Origin: Tetracladium setigerum
Taxonomy: Eukaryota > Ascomycota > Leotiomycetes > Helotiales
DNA length: 64,000 nt
NCBI GenBank assembly: GCA_031472005.1
Contig: PZJY01000005.1
Location: 1,550,001-1,614,000, forward strand
Direction: 5' to 3'
Positions 47,111-56,594 of this stretch are shown here, in pieces. The position numbers were made by a program, and so were the translations under genes. The notes under the pieces were generated by a model, which saw nothing but the letters and a program-made list of their open reading frames with translations, made no database searches and was not told the DNA's origin. Each line of letters begins with the position of its first letter. Position 1 is the stretch's first letter.

Positions 47111-47800
47111 TCAATAATAAAACACCCTCTCCTCCCCTCCCTCTTTGCCCTCCTCACTAACCCCCAACTTCCCCTCCTCCCCCAACCTCCCCAAACACTC
47201 CTTCACACACCCCACCACAAACTTACCATACTCCGGCCCCAACGGTGGTCTCTCCTTCTTCAAATCAGCTTTCAACCATACCACGCTCTTTCCTACGCTC
47301 GCCGCATCAACAGCTGTCATCATCTTCTTGACGTCATCGTCGCCATATCCTGCTCCTGCTACGATGGCGAGGATGGGTTTAGAGTAGACTTGAGTTCCGA
47401 TGTTGTTGTTGTTGTTGTTGCTGGGATCTTGGAATGATGACGAGGGTGGTGGTGGTGAGGTGGTCGAGGTGGTTGTGGTGGGGATTGGGATTGAGATTGG
47501 AGGATGAGAGGGGCGGTGGTGATGAATGTGGACGGGGAGAGGAAGGCGTGGATTACTTTTATGAATCTTAATTAATCAATTACTTAAACCAAGAATTGGT
47601 AGCTAGGTAATTTAAGTCTCTTTGGAAAGAAAGAAAAAATGATAGGAGGGAAAGGAAATTCGCTAAAGTGTTTTTGAGAGATGAGGGGGTTGTGGGATCA
47701 GAATATACATACCTTCGATTTCTGGTAGGAGAGCTTTCGTCACATTTGTGGCCATCTCGCGATTCTTGCCGCAAAGGATGATGGGGATTGGTGATGGCAT
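47111..47800 (-). CDS. Small conserved fungal protein of unknown function, frame broken once
   Basis: Exon 1 is 47800..47713 (MPSPIPIILCGKNREMATNV). The 157-bp intron is 47712..47556, and exon 2 is 47555..47111. Exon 2 opens EVIHAFLSPSTFITTAPL in one frame and ends QVYSKPILAIVAGAGYGDDD, then VKKMMTAVDAASVGKSVVWL and ERPPLGPEYGKFVVG in another, so one base is missing somewhere between about 47420 and 47545, where CCCC runs and a (CAC)n/(AAC)n low-complexity insert (poly-Asn) lie. With one base added the product is 177 residues. The opening strand-like PIPIILCGK, the VIH segment and the GPEYG end recall a family of short ascomycete proteins with a Rossmann-like look; no function is known to me. 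Confidence 0.7.
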
Positions 47801-48037
47801 TATTTGTCGGTTGGAGAATTGGCGATGATGTGGGTATGTTGCCAACGTTGGTTGTGGAGAAGATGGACTCGGAAAAAATGAGGTTGGGATGATACGGACA
47901 CAAAAATTTGGATTGATGAGATGACGGCGCAAGTTTGGGGGATGAAGAATGCTTTTATACATTTTTTGCGAGGTTAGATGGATGGATGGATTTTGAGGTA
48001 TTGGGAATGAGGAGGAGGAGGATGATGATGTAGCAAT

Positions 48038-48059
48038 GCGAACGCGAACGCGAACGCGA
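48038..48059 (+). repeat. (GCGAAC)n short tandem repeat
   Basis: Three perfect hexamers plus four bases of a fourth, preceded by (GGA)n and (GAT)n tracts at 48011..48030. Confidence 0.93.
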
Positions 48060-48655
48060 GGACTCCCCGCAGGTTCATTAGATCGTGGCTGAAAATCGTA
48101 TTGTTGACCTCTCTTACACTTGTATATGAACAGCATGCGTTCTTTTCTCTTCGGTTTTGTGAAAAGCCTTCGCACCTGCAGAATCTCTCAACCTGCATGC
48201 CCAGCTACATGTGGTTTTCACTGTACGAGTATTGTTTTGATTGTTAGCAGTCGTCGCCTCTGCCATACAGGAGGTGAGTTGGGTGTCGCTAAATCTTTAG
48301 CGAGTTGCTCTTAGTGATGTCCATTTTCAGACAGCTGTGGCGGTGCACCCCGTTGAAGTTCTACTGCAAAGTACCACGATATATATTAATCAAAATTACA
48401 AGCACTGTACACAGTACAACTAATATCTATACCTTTGTATTAGAAGACAAGTACTATACAATTAAGAGTATAACCATTGTCTACTTTTCCAAGATCTTTT
48501 CACACTAACCCTGGGCCAAGCGAAAAGCTACAACTGTAAAAAGAGGCAAAGTCTCTTAGAATTTCTCTATGATTTATTACAAACGGCCTATGAAAAGGTA
48601 TATCTTTCTATTGCCGAATGCCATAAATCTTCACCTGTGCCTTGAAACCCAACCT

Positions 48656-48931
48656 TCATTTGAGAGGGAGATTGATTTTCCACCTCCATTGGACCCAACA
48701 GGATGAGCGGCTGGATTGGTCACGTGCCACAGACCCCTTTCTTGACCTGTTCATCTTCTCCAAGAACCATCGTTCATGCTCTACATACTTCACTATATCA
48801 CTATTTAAAGGTCTCTCTACTTCTTCAATTAACTTCTCATATAATTCGTCTGTGATAAAAGTTATTACTGTTGAAATTCTGGAACGTATCTTCAATCTCC
48901 CTGACATTCGGGTCTGTTCAAGCTCCACCAC
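48656..48931 (-). pseudogene. Possible gene fragment of unknown family
   Basis: An open frame with protein-like composition (VELEQTRMSGRLKIRSRIST, then ITDELYEKLIEEVERPLN and VEHERWFLEKM) lies in otherwise AT-rich spacer DNA. There is no clear start codon (the frame opens on GTG) and stops lie just upstream, so it may be the remnant of a larger gene or chance. I do not recognise the family. Confidence 0.25.
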
Positions 48932-49220
48932 ATATTTCCCGGCATGTCAGATTCAGCGCCACCAGCGAGCTGAATCTCACCCGCAATTTCTGTTACACTG
49001 AATCAGAGTTTGTTACCTAAGCTGCTGTTTCCCCTTCAGGAAAGCAAGAAATTGGGGGCTAAAAAGGGCCATTGCGGCTGATAACATGGCTAGAGCCCCT
49101 TCATATAATTGTCCTGTTGGGACGTTCTCTCAGACTTCTTCTTCTCAACCCTCACTTTCTCTCTATCGTCTTTCTTTCCCACGTTCAATTCTGAACATTG
49201 TCACTCGTTTCACCATAATC

Positions 49221-50699
49221 ATGGTTTCCACATTCATTTATGTTTTTGCTTTCGCATCTCTCGCCTCAGCCCACACAGCTGCTTGGGCCCCTGGTATGTA
49301 TTGTCGAGGCGGAAATACAACAGAGGACAACAATAACACCAACGATGCCGTGAACCCTTGCACCAGCTTTCTAAGGTCGATTGGTGGTTCCAGCATGATC
49401 GAGGATGCGACTTGAAGTCTCCTAAAGCTGGAGAGTTCTTGGAACTTCCAGCTGGAAAATCCGTCACCGTCGAGCTTGCACACAACCGTGCTCAAACTAC
49501 ACTTTCATATGATGGAAGATACACCTCTATGTGGCCTGATGGAGAGAATCACCCCGAACCTTACGTTGGTATCAAGACAGCTCAAGCACCCGAGGGATGT
49601 CTTTCTGACGGAGCACTGCACGCAACAAATGAGAGTAATGCCGCAGGAACCGCCTTTGCTATCTCATACCAATCCGATCTATCAAAAGTCACAATTGAGA
49701 ATCTAGTTGTTTTCACTATTCTTGAGCAGTATGCCCAAAAACTTTTCGTTTTATAGTACTATGTGTAATGACTAACTGCAACGTAGCACACCCTTCAAGA
49801 GAATCGCAACCTACCAAGTTCCGGCTGGACTTCCCGCCTGTCCGCCAGCTGGATGCCACTGCGCGTGGCTTTGGGTCCCAGACAAGTGCGGAACATCAAA
49901 CATGTATATGCAGGGATTCAAATGCAAAGTCACTGGTGCTACGTCAACCACTCCTCTTGCCAAAGCCAAGGCAGCGGTCTACTGCAAAGATGATCCAACA
50001 AAATGTGTAAAGGGTGCAAAGCAAATGATTGCCGCATATCGTAAGTCCCCTCGGCGCATGGATAAAACATTGTCGTAGCTCAAAATCTTACATTGCACAG
50101 AAAAAGAGGGCAACAACATCGATTTGCCATGGCCCACTTCCCCGGTTATAATACAGGAATGGGATGGAATTCTGGTAAGTGTTATGTCTCAAGAAATCCA
50201 AACCCTACCAATATCTCACCACATTACAGGCGCACAAAACGACATCTTCGAGGCAGTATCCAGCCCAGCCCCTCCTACACCAACAACCCTCACAACTATC
50301 GCTCAACCTACTCCAACTGGTCCTGCTTCGGGCACCATGTATTTGACCACCGGACAGAACTGGGATGGGTTTGCCGAGAATTGGACTTGGAAGAATGGAG
50401 ATTGCAAGATCTTGACATCTAGATTGTAAGTCGAAAATCGTTTTCACTTCTTGTGCGAAATCATGCTGATTCTTTGAGTAGGACATCAAACATCGGTTCC
50501 GCTGGACCCAACACGGGTAGTTGTACTTTCTACGAGTAAGTCTTTGAAAACCATTGTTGGGAGTACGTTACAAAAGAAAGTGCTAACTTATCACAGCGGT
50601 AGTAATTGTAATGGAAATGCAATCCTTAAGCTTAGCTATCCTGGGGCGAGCAATCTTGGGTCAACTGGGAAGAAGTTCAAGTCTTTCGTGTGCAGATAA
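49221..50699 (+). CDS. Secreted AA14-like copper polysaccharide monooxygenase with C-terminal Cys module; two frame breaks
   Basis: Likely secreted lytic polysaccharide monooxygenase of the AA14 type. Exons: 49221..49728, 49787..50040, 50101..50174, 50230..50425, 50482..50535 and 50597..50699. Signal peptide [17 protein letters not shown] is cut before [11 protein letters not shown], leaving the N-terminal His needed for the copper histidine brace. Core blocks are [67 protein letters not shown] and [14 protein letters not shown] Pro/Thr linker leads to a C-terminal module with CTFYDGSNCNG that resembles a beta/gamma-crystallin-like fold. One base is missing at 49353..49360 (NP to [10 protein letters not shown]) and another at about 50131..50144 (IDLPWP to [13 protein letters not shown]). 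With both added the exons give 396 residues. Substrate unknown; xylan-coated cellulose is the known AA14 target. Confidence 0.8.
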
Positions 50700-51147
50700 A
50701 TCGGATATCACGTCTAGATCTACGGCCATGATTAGCTTTTCACTAAGATGACCTACGATCACTCTCTGTCGACAGTGTATTTTGCACTCAAATAAGACAT
50801 GACAGGCAGCAAACAATTCAATCCAGCTTTCACCTATAAATCTCGATTGCCTATTCACGTGACGTCGAAATTGATCGCAATTTTCGGTCCTCCCAATTTT
50901 ATGATACATTGAATGAAGGCAATTGTTCTGTTCAATGCTAATAATATGCCAAACTAAATTTAAGAACTCTTTAAGTCTTCTTGTAGATACTTTCATGTTG
51001 GTTTGGGGAATTTTCTATTGCGCGCAAGAAGGACACAAACGACACCAACCAGCTGGATTCAAAGGAAGCAAGCCTCAATCTTCGACAAAGTTTTAATTTC
51101 TATTAATTAACAGCTGTTGCTGCCTACATACTCGTTTGAAGAGGCAG
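50700..51147. other. Intergenic 0.45 kb
   Basis: AT-rich 3' flank of the AA14-like gene. No coding frame with family features. Confidence 0.4.
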
Positions 51148-51453
51148 TCAGTTGTCATTGTCGCATCGTCGTTCGTCTAGCACAGACCTGTTGAGATGAG
51201 CTGAGTTCCGTACTTGATCTGGGGTGAGAGGAATATTCAAAGGAGGTGATGTTGTTACTGATGTATATAAATTTTTTCCTGGATTGTGGTGATTGAATAG
51301 TAAGTTGTAAGTTAGTGGGTTTGGGATAGGGAATTGAGGAACAGTTGGCGAAGAAGCCGAGGCGTTCGTGGTTTGCATTCCGATAAACTGCGAAAGGGAA
51401 GGTGCCATCATGTTATATCCGGCACCGCACATGAATTCACTAGAATGATTCAT
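51148..51453 (-). CDS. Hypothetical small protein, 101 aa
   Basis: Single open frame beginning MNHSSEFMCGAGYNMMAP and ending DERRCDNDN. It is rich in Asn, Pro, Ser and Thr (IPNPLTYNLLFNHHNPGKN), without signal peptide or membrane helix. No family recognised; it could be a short regulatory-type protein or a chance frame. Confidence 0.3.
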   Translation of the reverse strand: MNHSSEFMCGAGYNMMAPSLSQFIGMQTTNASASSPTVPQFPIPNPLTYNLLFNHHNPGKNLYTSVTTSPPLNIPLTPDQVRNSAHLNRSVLDERRCDNDN

Positions 51454-51990
51454 CCAGAAACTCCATCTTGTTTGTTTCTCTTGCTCTTTTGTCTTGAGAC
51501 AAGTTTGTTACCACCCTTTTTAGCAGCTCAGGTCACGTAAATGAGAGCTTGCAATTATGCCCCAATGAAACATCGCGCACCACGAAAATCAAGTCTCAAT
51601 AATTGGAACCAATATCAGCCGAGTTAAGGTCTCTGAATCATTCCTGGACGGCGATCTGAATAACAGCTTCCTAAGTTTCTTTGAAGTGTTTGGGCCGAGA
51701 CGGGCGGGGAAGGAGGGACATCTGTGGGTGAATAATCAAGCAACATTACTTTGGAATAAAGATTCACCGTAGGATATTCCATGTACTATAAGATCTTTAA
51801 TGATTAGAAATTTTCAGTTCTTATTCTTAACATACACGACATCAGGAGATAACAAGTCCTCCGGCCTCTGCAATCCATACCAGGCTCACACCTCCCACCC
51901 ACAAAACTCTTCAACCGACTTCAATATCTCAATCCACAAACTCCAATCCAGACTCTAGGAGACACAATCCAACCTCAAAACAACGACACA
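51454..51990. other. Intergenic 0.5 kb
   Basis: Promoter side of the small membrane protein gene. The 120 bp before 51991 are C/A-rich (CAACCTCAAAACAACGACACA), a common fungal 5' leader composition. Confidence 0.4.
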
Positions 51991-52305
51991 ATGGTCCAAT
52001 TACAATTTCTTGACTCCGCGAGAAGAAAACTCAACTTCGCCATGATCCTTGTAACTGTAGTCGTGGCATGTGGTATTTTGCTGATCGGTCTGATCTGGAG
52101 TTGGCACAGAGCACACCAAAGACACGAGGAAACTCATAAGTTCGATAGTGCGGTTGATGGAAGGGGGTATTTACAAAGGACTCATATTGTGCCAAGGGTC
52201 GAGTCGGGAGGAGCAGGAGGAGTGCTGATGCCAACGGAGATTGTTTGGGTTAAGTTTGTGATTGCGATTGTTGTTGCGGTATGGGCTACTAAGATGACTT
52301 GGTGA
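51991..52305 (+). CDS. Small two-helix membrane protein A, 104 aa
   Basis: Single exon starting MVQLQFLDSARRKLNFAM. One strong helix near the N-terminus (ILVTVVVACGILLIGLIWSW) is followed by a basic/polar loop (HRAHQRHEETHKFDSAVDGR) and a second helix at the very C-terminus (IVWVKFVIAIVVAVWATKMTW). The leader context (CAACGACACA ATG) is good for fungi. No family known. The next gene (52795..53112) has the same size and helix-loop-helix layout, suggesting a diverged tandem pair. Confidence 0.6.
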   Translation: MVQLQFLDSARRKLNFAMILVTVVVACGILLIGLIWSWHRAHQRHEETHKFDSAVDGRGYLQRTHIVPRVESGGAGGVLMPTEIVWVKFVIAIVVAVWATKMTW

Positions 52306-52794
52306 AGAGATGGCAGAAAGTTTTGGTGTGGTGGGGTGAGTGAGTGCTGGTCGTTGGTGTTCTTGTATGTAAAATTCAAAATGAACACACGCGCTTCGTG
52401 GATTATCATTCGAGATTATGAGTTGTGATGGACGTCTGTGATTTGACGTATTTGAGGTCTCAGAGAAGCTGGAATGAGAGATCGATCAAAAAAAATTCAG
52501 TCTGCAGTACTTAAAGCTCAATTTGTGAATTCAAAGCTGAGTCGGGGCATTTCGAATCAGCTTGATTAGTCTACGGGAAGACTAAAGTTGCCTTTCGAAT
52601 GCGAGTTCCCATTTATGCTTCAAGTTCAGAATATTTGTATTCTCCAAGGGAAGAAAAGTCATCCTCGACACAAAAATTCCAGCTACAACTTCTGTCAACA
52701 AACCAAACCGATCTCCTGAAGTATCAACTCGCAAATCCCAAAAAGCCGATCACAATCGAATCAGCCAACAAACTACAACTCTAGAGATCTCAAC
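52306..52794. other. Spacer between the two small membrane protein genes
   Basis: 490 bp, AT-rich, with a leader of C/A-rich DNA before 52795. No other feature. Confidence 0.4.
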
Positions 52795-53112
52795 ATGAAG
52801 CTTATTTATCTTGCTATCATAGGCTTTATTGGAGTTGTCATAATCGCCGCAATTCCCGCAGCGGTCTTGTTCAGTCGACAAGCATATGCCAACAGAAGTG
52901 TTTCAGTCGCAGAGGAGATCTCAACAACCTGGTATGCAGCGGTGTCTGCTCCCACACAACTGCCAAAGCGAGGCTCTATCTCAGGATACGGTCAAGGAGA
53001 TTATGGAGGTGTGGTGGATGAAGAGATATCTTTGGGAAACAAGATGTACGTTTGGTGGGTGCTGGTTGGCGTTGCAGGATTGATCGCTGCGGGACTTCTT
53101 CAGTTGGAATGA
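52795..53112 (+). CDS. Small two-helix membrane protein B, 105 aa
   Basis: Single exon starting MKLIYLAIIGFIGVVIIAAI. The first helix may act as signal-anchor, and the loop is Ser/Gly/acid-rich (SVAEEISTTWYAAVSAPTQL, GSISGYGQGDYGG). A C-terminal helix MYVWWVLVGVAGLIAAGLL ends four residues from the stop. Size, topology and the aromatic start of helix 2 match the neighbour at 51991..52305, although residue identity is low. No known family; the product could be mistaken for an effector, but the second helix argues for a membrane protein. Confidence 0.6.
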   Translation: MKLIYLAIIGFIGVVIIAAIPAAVLFSRQAYANRSVSVAEEISTTWYAAVSAPTQLPKRGSISGYGQGDYGGVVDEEISLGNKMYVWWVLVGVAGLIAAGLLQLE

Positions 53113-55878
53113 AGGCGAATGGATGGCAAGGACTCATGACAATCGCCATATCCTGTGGCTCATGGGAAACTGCTTTGAACAGAGTCTGGCAGAAAAACAT
53201 TACGAGCATATTTTATTACGGATGATAGATGCTTGGAAGCGAAAGACTTTTAACACTTCACATTCGCCTCGCATTCCCATCGTGATGGAAATCCGTCGCT
53301 GGTGTAAGCGGAACCGACATTTCCCCACTCGTACTCTACTAGACATTAGAGAATCCGAGCTTTAAAAAAGAATGAAAAAAAAATACCCCAGCTGTCCCAA
53401 ACGAACAAGATTAGTTTAGCTAGGTGGTTCGATCCCATTAGCGCGGTCACTCGCAAAGATGTTCGACTCGTGCAGAAGTTGAATTGTTCTTAAAGTCAAT
53501 CCGCCTTGATTTATCCCTTCCGTGCCGCGTTTGTTTAGATCTTCAGAATGATCTAATTATATCTTCCCAGAACTCTCAATGTCTCTCCTCCGTTGTGTCA
53601 GAATTTGGTATGAGGTCACCAATCATAGTTTCAACAGATATCTTTACGCAGGTACTGCCAATCGCCCCAAACAGCGCAACCCCTCAACACCCCCTCATTA
53701 AATTCTGCCCAAAAAGAAAAAGCAAGTTTTAATTCCATTCATAACAATTGTCATCGTCGAATTTAATTTTTCTCAAGGGGAGCATCATCTGAATTACTCA
53801 ATTCGAATTACCCGAGCCGTTTTCCTAACGATGAAGCAGGGAACAAGGGCAGGACGAGACGAGGATCATGTGTTGTCAAAGAAGATGGACTGGGGTAGTC
53901 ACCAGTGACGAACACGTTCGCACGTCCGCAAGGGAAGGAGATTTTAAGATGCCATTATTCGCTGGATCTTTGTGTCAGGGCGTTCTGGCAGATCTGCACA
54001 GGCTGCCAGGGTGCAAGTCTGGGATTTCTTTTGCGGGAGGTGAATGGGCCAGGACGGGATCGGGAAGTTGGGTAGAATTGAACATGGAGAACAAGTGCCG
54101 AAAACACGGAGTCCTATGTGGACAGGCTCGACAGGCAAATTAACGAGAGAGAAAAGTCCTTGTTGTTTCTACAGAATTCCACCGTTGATCATCAAGTGTT
54201 CACATGATTGAGACATTGTGTCTCAGAGACTCCTTGTTCATTGAGAATGATTGGAAACCGTGAAGTCTCCATGAGCCCAGTTAATTTTGACAGAACGAAA
54301 CCAACACTGAAGACAGTGAAGAGATTGAAGGATGCACGTAAAGCCTCGTGGCAGGCAGGGATCAAAGACGGGACGACCGAGACGATGGCTTTTTTTGAAA
54401 CAACCATCCCTGAACCTTGGTTTGGGACCTGGTCAAGCTGTGGTTTGTGTAACCATAGATCTCAGAGGTGGAGAGTTTGAGCGGACTGGAGATTGAGTGG
54501 AATGGAAAAGAATACGAGAGTGAAGGAACGGAAATTCGTGGATCAAGTATCATTCATCTGCTAGCTGCAGGGCATTCGCCTTGGGGGTTTTGAATTTTGA
54601 CCACACCAAGATTTGTAAAATTGGACCAAAGTCTACAGTCGCCAAATATAGCTATTAATTATCGGTCGATTTTCCACAACCGTTCTTCACAGCTACACCG
54701 TCAAAGTTGAAGTTGGATATTGCGGATCTATTCCTCGTGCCGGAGTAAAGGTCTTAACAGTGGTGTGCTAGGCATTACAACCCCATTCTCAGTCATCCCT
54801 CTCCATAAATTGTTGTCTTGAAAGCTAAGGGTATCATCGGCATCATAATTGTTCTAAATAAATCTTTCATCGCCGCCAACCTGCATTTCTTCTGTGATCT
54901 GAATCGAGCGATGCCAAGCCTCGCATGCTATAAAGGAACGAGACAACAACACTATCCAAATGAAGCGAGAGAAAACAACACTCCACTTCTTGTTCATACA
55001 CGCGACAATTTTAGAAGGAAAACTCTGCAAGCCCCTGAGTTTTAGATTCTGCGTGATCTTATTTCTTACAGAACTCTATTTCAGAATGAATTATTTCGAT
55101 TGGAAGTTGGTGGAATGGGTTTCCAGACTTTTTTGCGGTTTCTATTTTGCATCGTACTCGGCACGCCCATTTCTTGAACTCGAGCTGAAAGGTAGGGGTA
55201 TCCTTGATGGGGTGTCGTCTGCATGTTGGAGGGGTGGTCAAGAATCTCATTGGCGTGTGCGAATGGAACCTGCCACTCTTTGCGCAATTCAGAGCCTGTA
55301 TGCTGACCAGACTGGATAGGTGAGAGCCTCAACTATTAAGTTTAGCTGCCAGAGCGCCAATCAGAGGCTTTCATGGGACGATGTGGGGAAAAAAATGTTC
55401 ATGGATACTACCCGTCACGGCCGAACGACCTGGGAGATGTTGGGGTTTGCCACCCCCTCCAGTTATTTGTGGAGGGGGTTTTATTTTTATTTTTTGTTCT
55501 ATCGATGATGAAAGCCCGTCCAAAGAATCTTTCCTCTCCCGTTCTCTATTAGAAACAATGTGGCTAAAACAAAAGTGTTTAAAAATACATAGAAGAGAAA
55601 ATAATTAGTGAGAACTGCCCGCAGCCAATTTGTAGTCAATGCAACGCAGGAAATGAGGACGACAATAGTACAAGATTAGAAATTTTAAACGTGGAAAGAG
55701 TAACCATCCCGCTCGCTAGAACGCAAACACGAAAACAGAAAGAAAAAGAAAAAGTCGTGAAAATCGTTCCGTGCCATTGCCATTAACCACGTCATACCGC
55801 CTGTTCTCTTTTGAGCACATGGTAGACACCCAGCATCCTCCATGAACATTCAGCATCAAGCTTCCTTTGGTTGAAACT
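53113..55878. other. Gene-poor spacer, 2.8 kb
   Basis: No gene I can support. ORFs of 60-120 codons (53484..53732, 53868..54143, 54208..54480, 54960..55319) have no family features or splice logic. A short hairpin-like GCCACCCCCTCC...GGAGGGGGT lies near 55450..55480. No transposon ends were seen. Confidence 0.4.
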
Positions 55879-56594
55879 TCATGACTGAAACGGTTTGTCG
55901 AGCTCCATGTTCCACATGATCGCATTAAGATGTTTCTGACGTTCTCTGGCGCTCTCCCATCGCGGACCACCAACAAGCATTCTCTCATGGGAGTTAGAAG
56001 TTCTCTCCCAATCCTGAAGCCATGTGAGTGCTGATTGTTGCGTTGTGTCTGTGTCTGTGTTTGGGCGTGTGCGAGGTGTAGCGAGGGAATGTGGTGTAGA
56101 GGGAGGAGAAATTGGGAGATGTGGTTGATAGTGATGGCCATCTTGCTCGGTTATATTGGTTTGTGGGGAGAAATTGGGTGTGCGACTTTGTTGTGAGAGG
56201 CTGGTTGTGACCGGAGGGGTCCGAGGTGGTGTATGAAAGGTGTGTTGGTCGGCTTGAGGTGGGCGAGAATCGGTATTTGGCCAATACCAGTCCTCATCTT
56301 GAATTCTCGTGCGTAGTTGGCAGGGTCTTGATATTGAGACTGAAACTGAGAGTAATTATGTTCGGCAGTTGTATAGAAGTGGTTCATTTGAGGGTGGTCC
56401 GCATACACCGTAACATCATTGTCGTGATCGAATTCAGAATGAGAAGTCATGGAACTTCCACCTGAATTTTGGTACTCCGAATCTGCGATTGAGAGGGTTC
56501 GTTCCGTCATATTCTGAGAGCTTCCTGGCTCGGTGAATGTACTGACAGAGCCAACTTGGGCTTCCATCGAGCAAGTGTGTATGAGGCGAGACAT
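55879..56594 (-). CDS. Unknown 238-residue protein split across two frames
   Basis: Frame 1 (56594 to about 56300) reads MSRLIHTCSMEAQVGSVSTF with an acidic, Asn/Gln/Ser/Tyr-rich chain (DVTVYADHPQMNHFYTTAEH). Frame 2 runs from about 56320 to a TGA at 55881..55879: RIQDEDWYWPNTDS, a Pro/Thr/Gln-rich stretch, then ALTWLQDWERTSNSHERM, LVGGPRWESARERQKHL and AIMWNMELDKPFQS. Adding one base near the GGG (CCC on the coding strand) at 56323..56325 joins them without a stop. The Trp-rich C-terminal 55 residues look the most constrained. The rest looks disordered, so a nuclear or regulatory role is possible, but I recognise no family. Confidence 0.6.

Larger units (their letters stand above)
47801..49220. 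other. Intergenic 1.4 kb
   Basis: Holds a (GCGAAC)3 minisatellite at 48038..48059, an AT-rich block (48350..48600) and a possible gene fragment on the minus strand at 48656..48931. The right end is the promoter and pyrimidine-rich leader of the AA14-like gene. Nothing else recognised. Confidence 0.45.

Noticed and set aside
53400..53470. tRNA-like GGTTCGATCCC motif
   Set aside because: The flanking bases do not form acceptor, D or anticodon stems; only the T-loop-like string matches.
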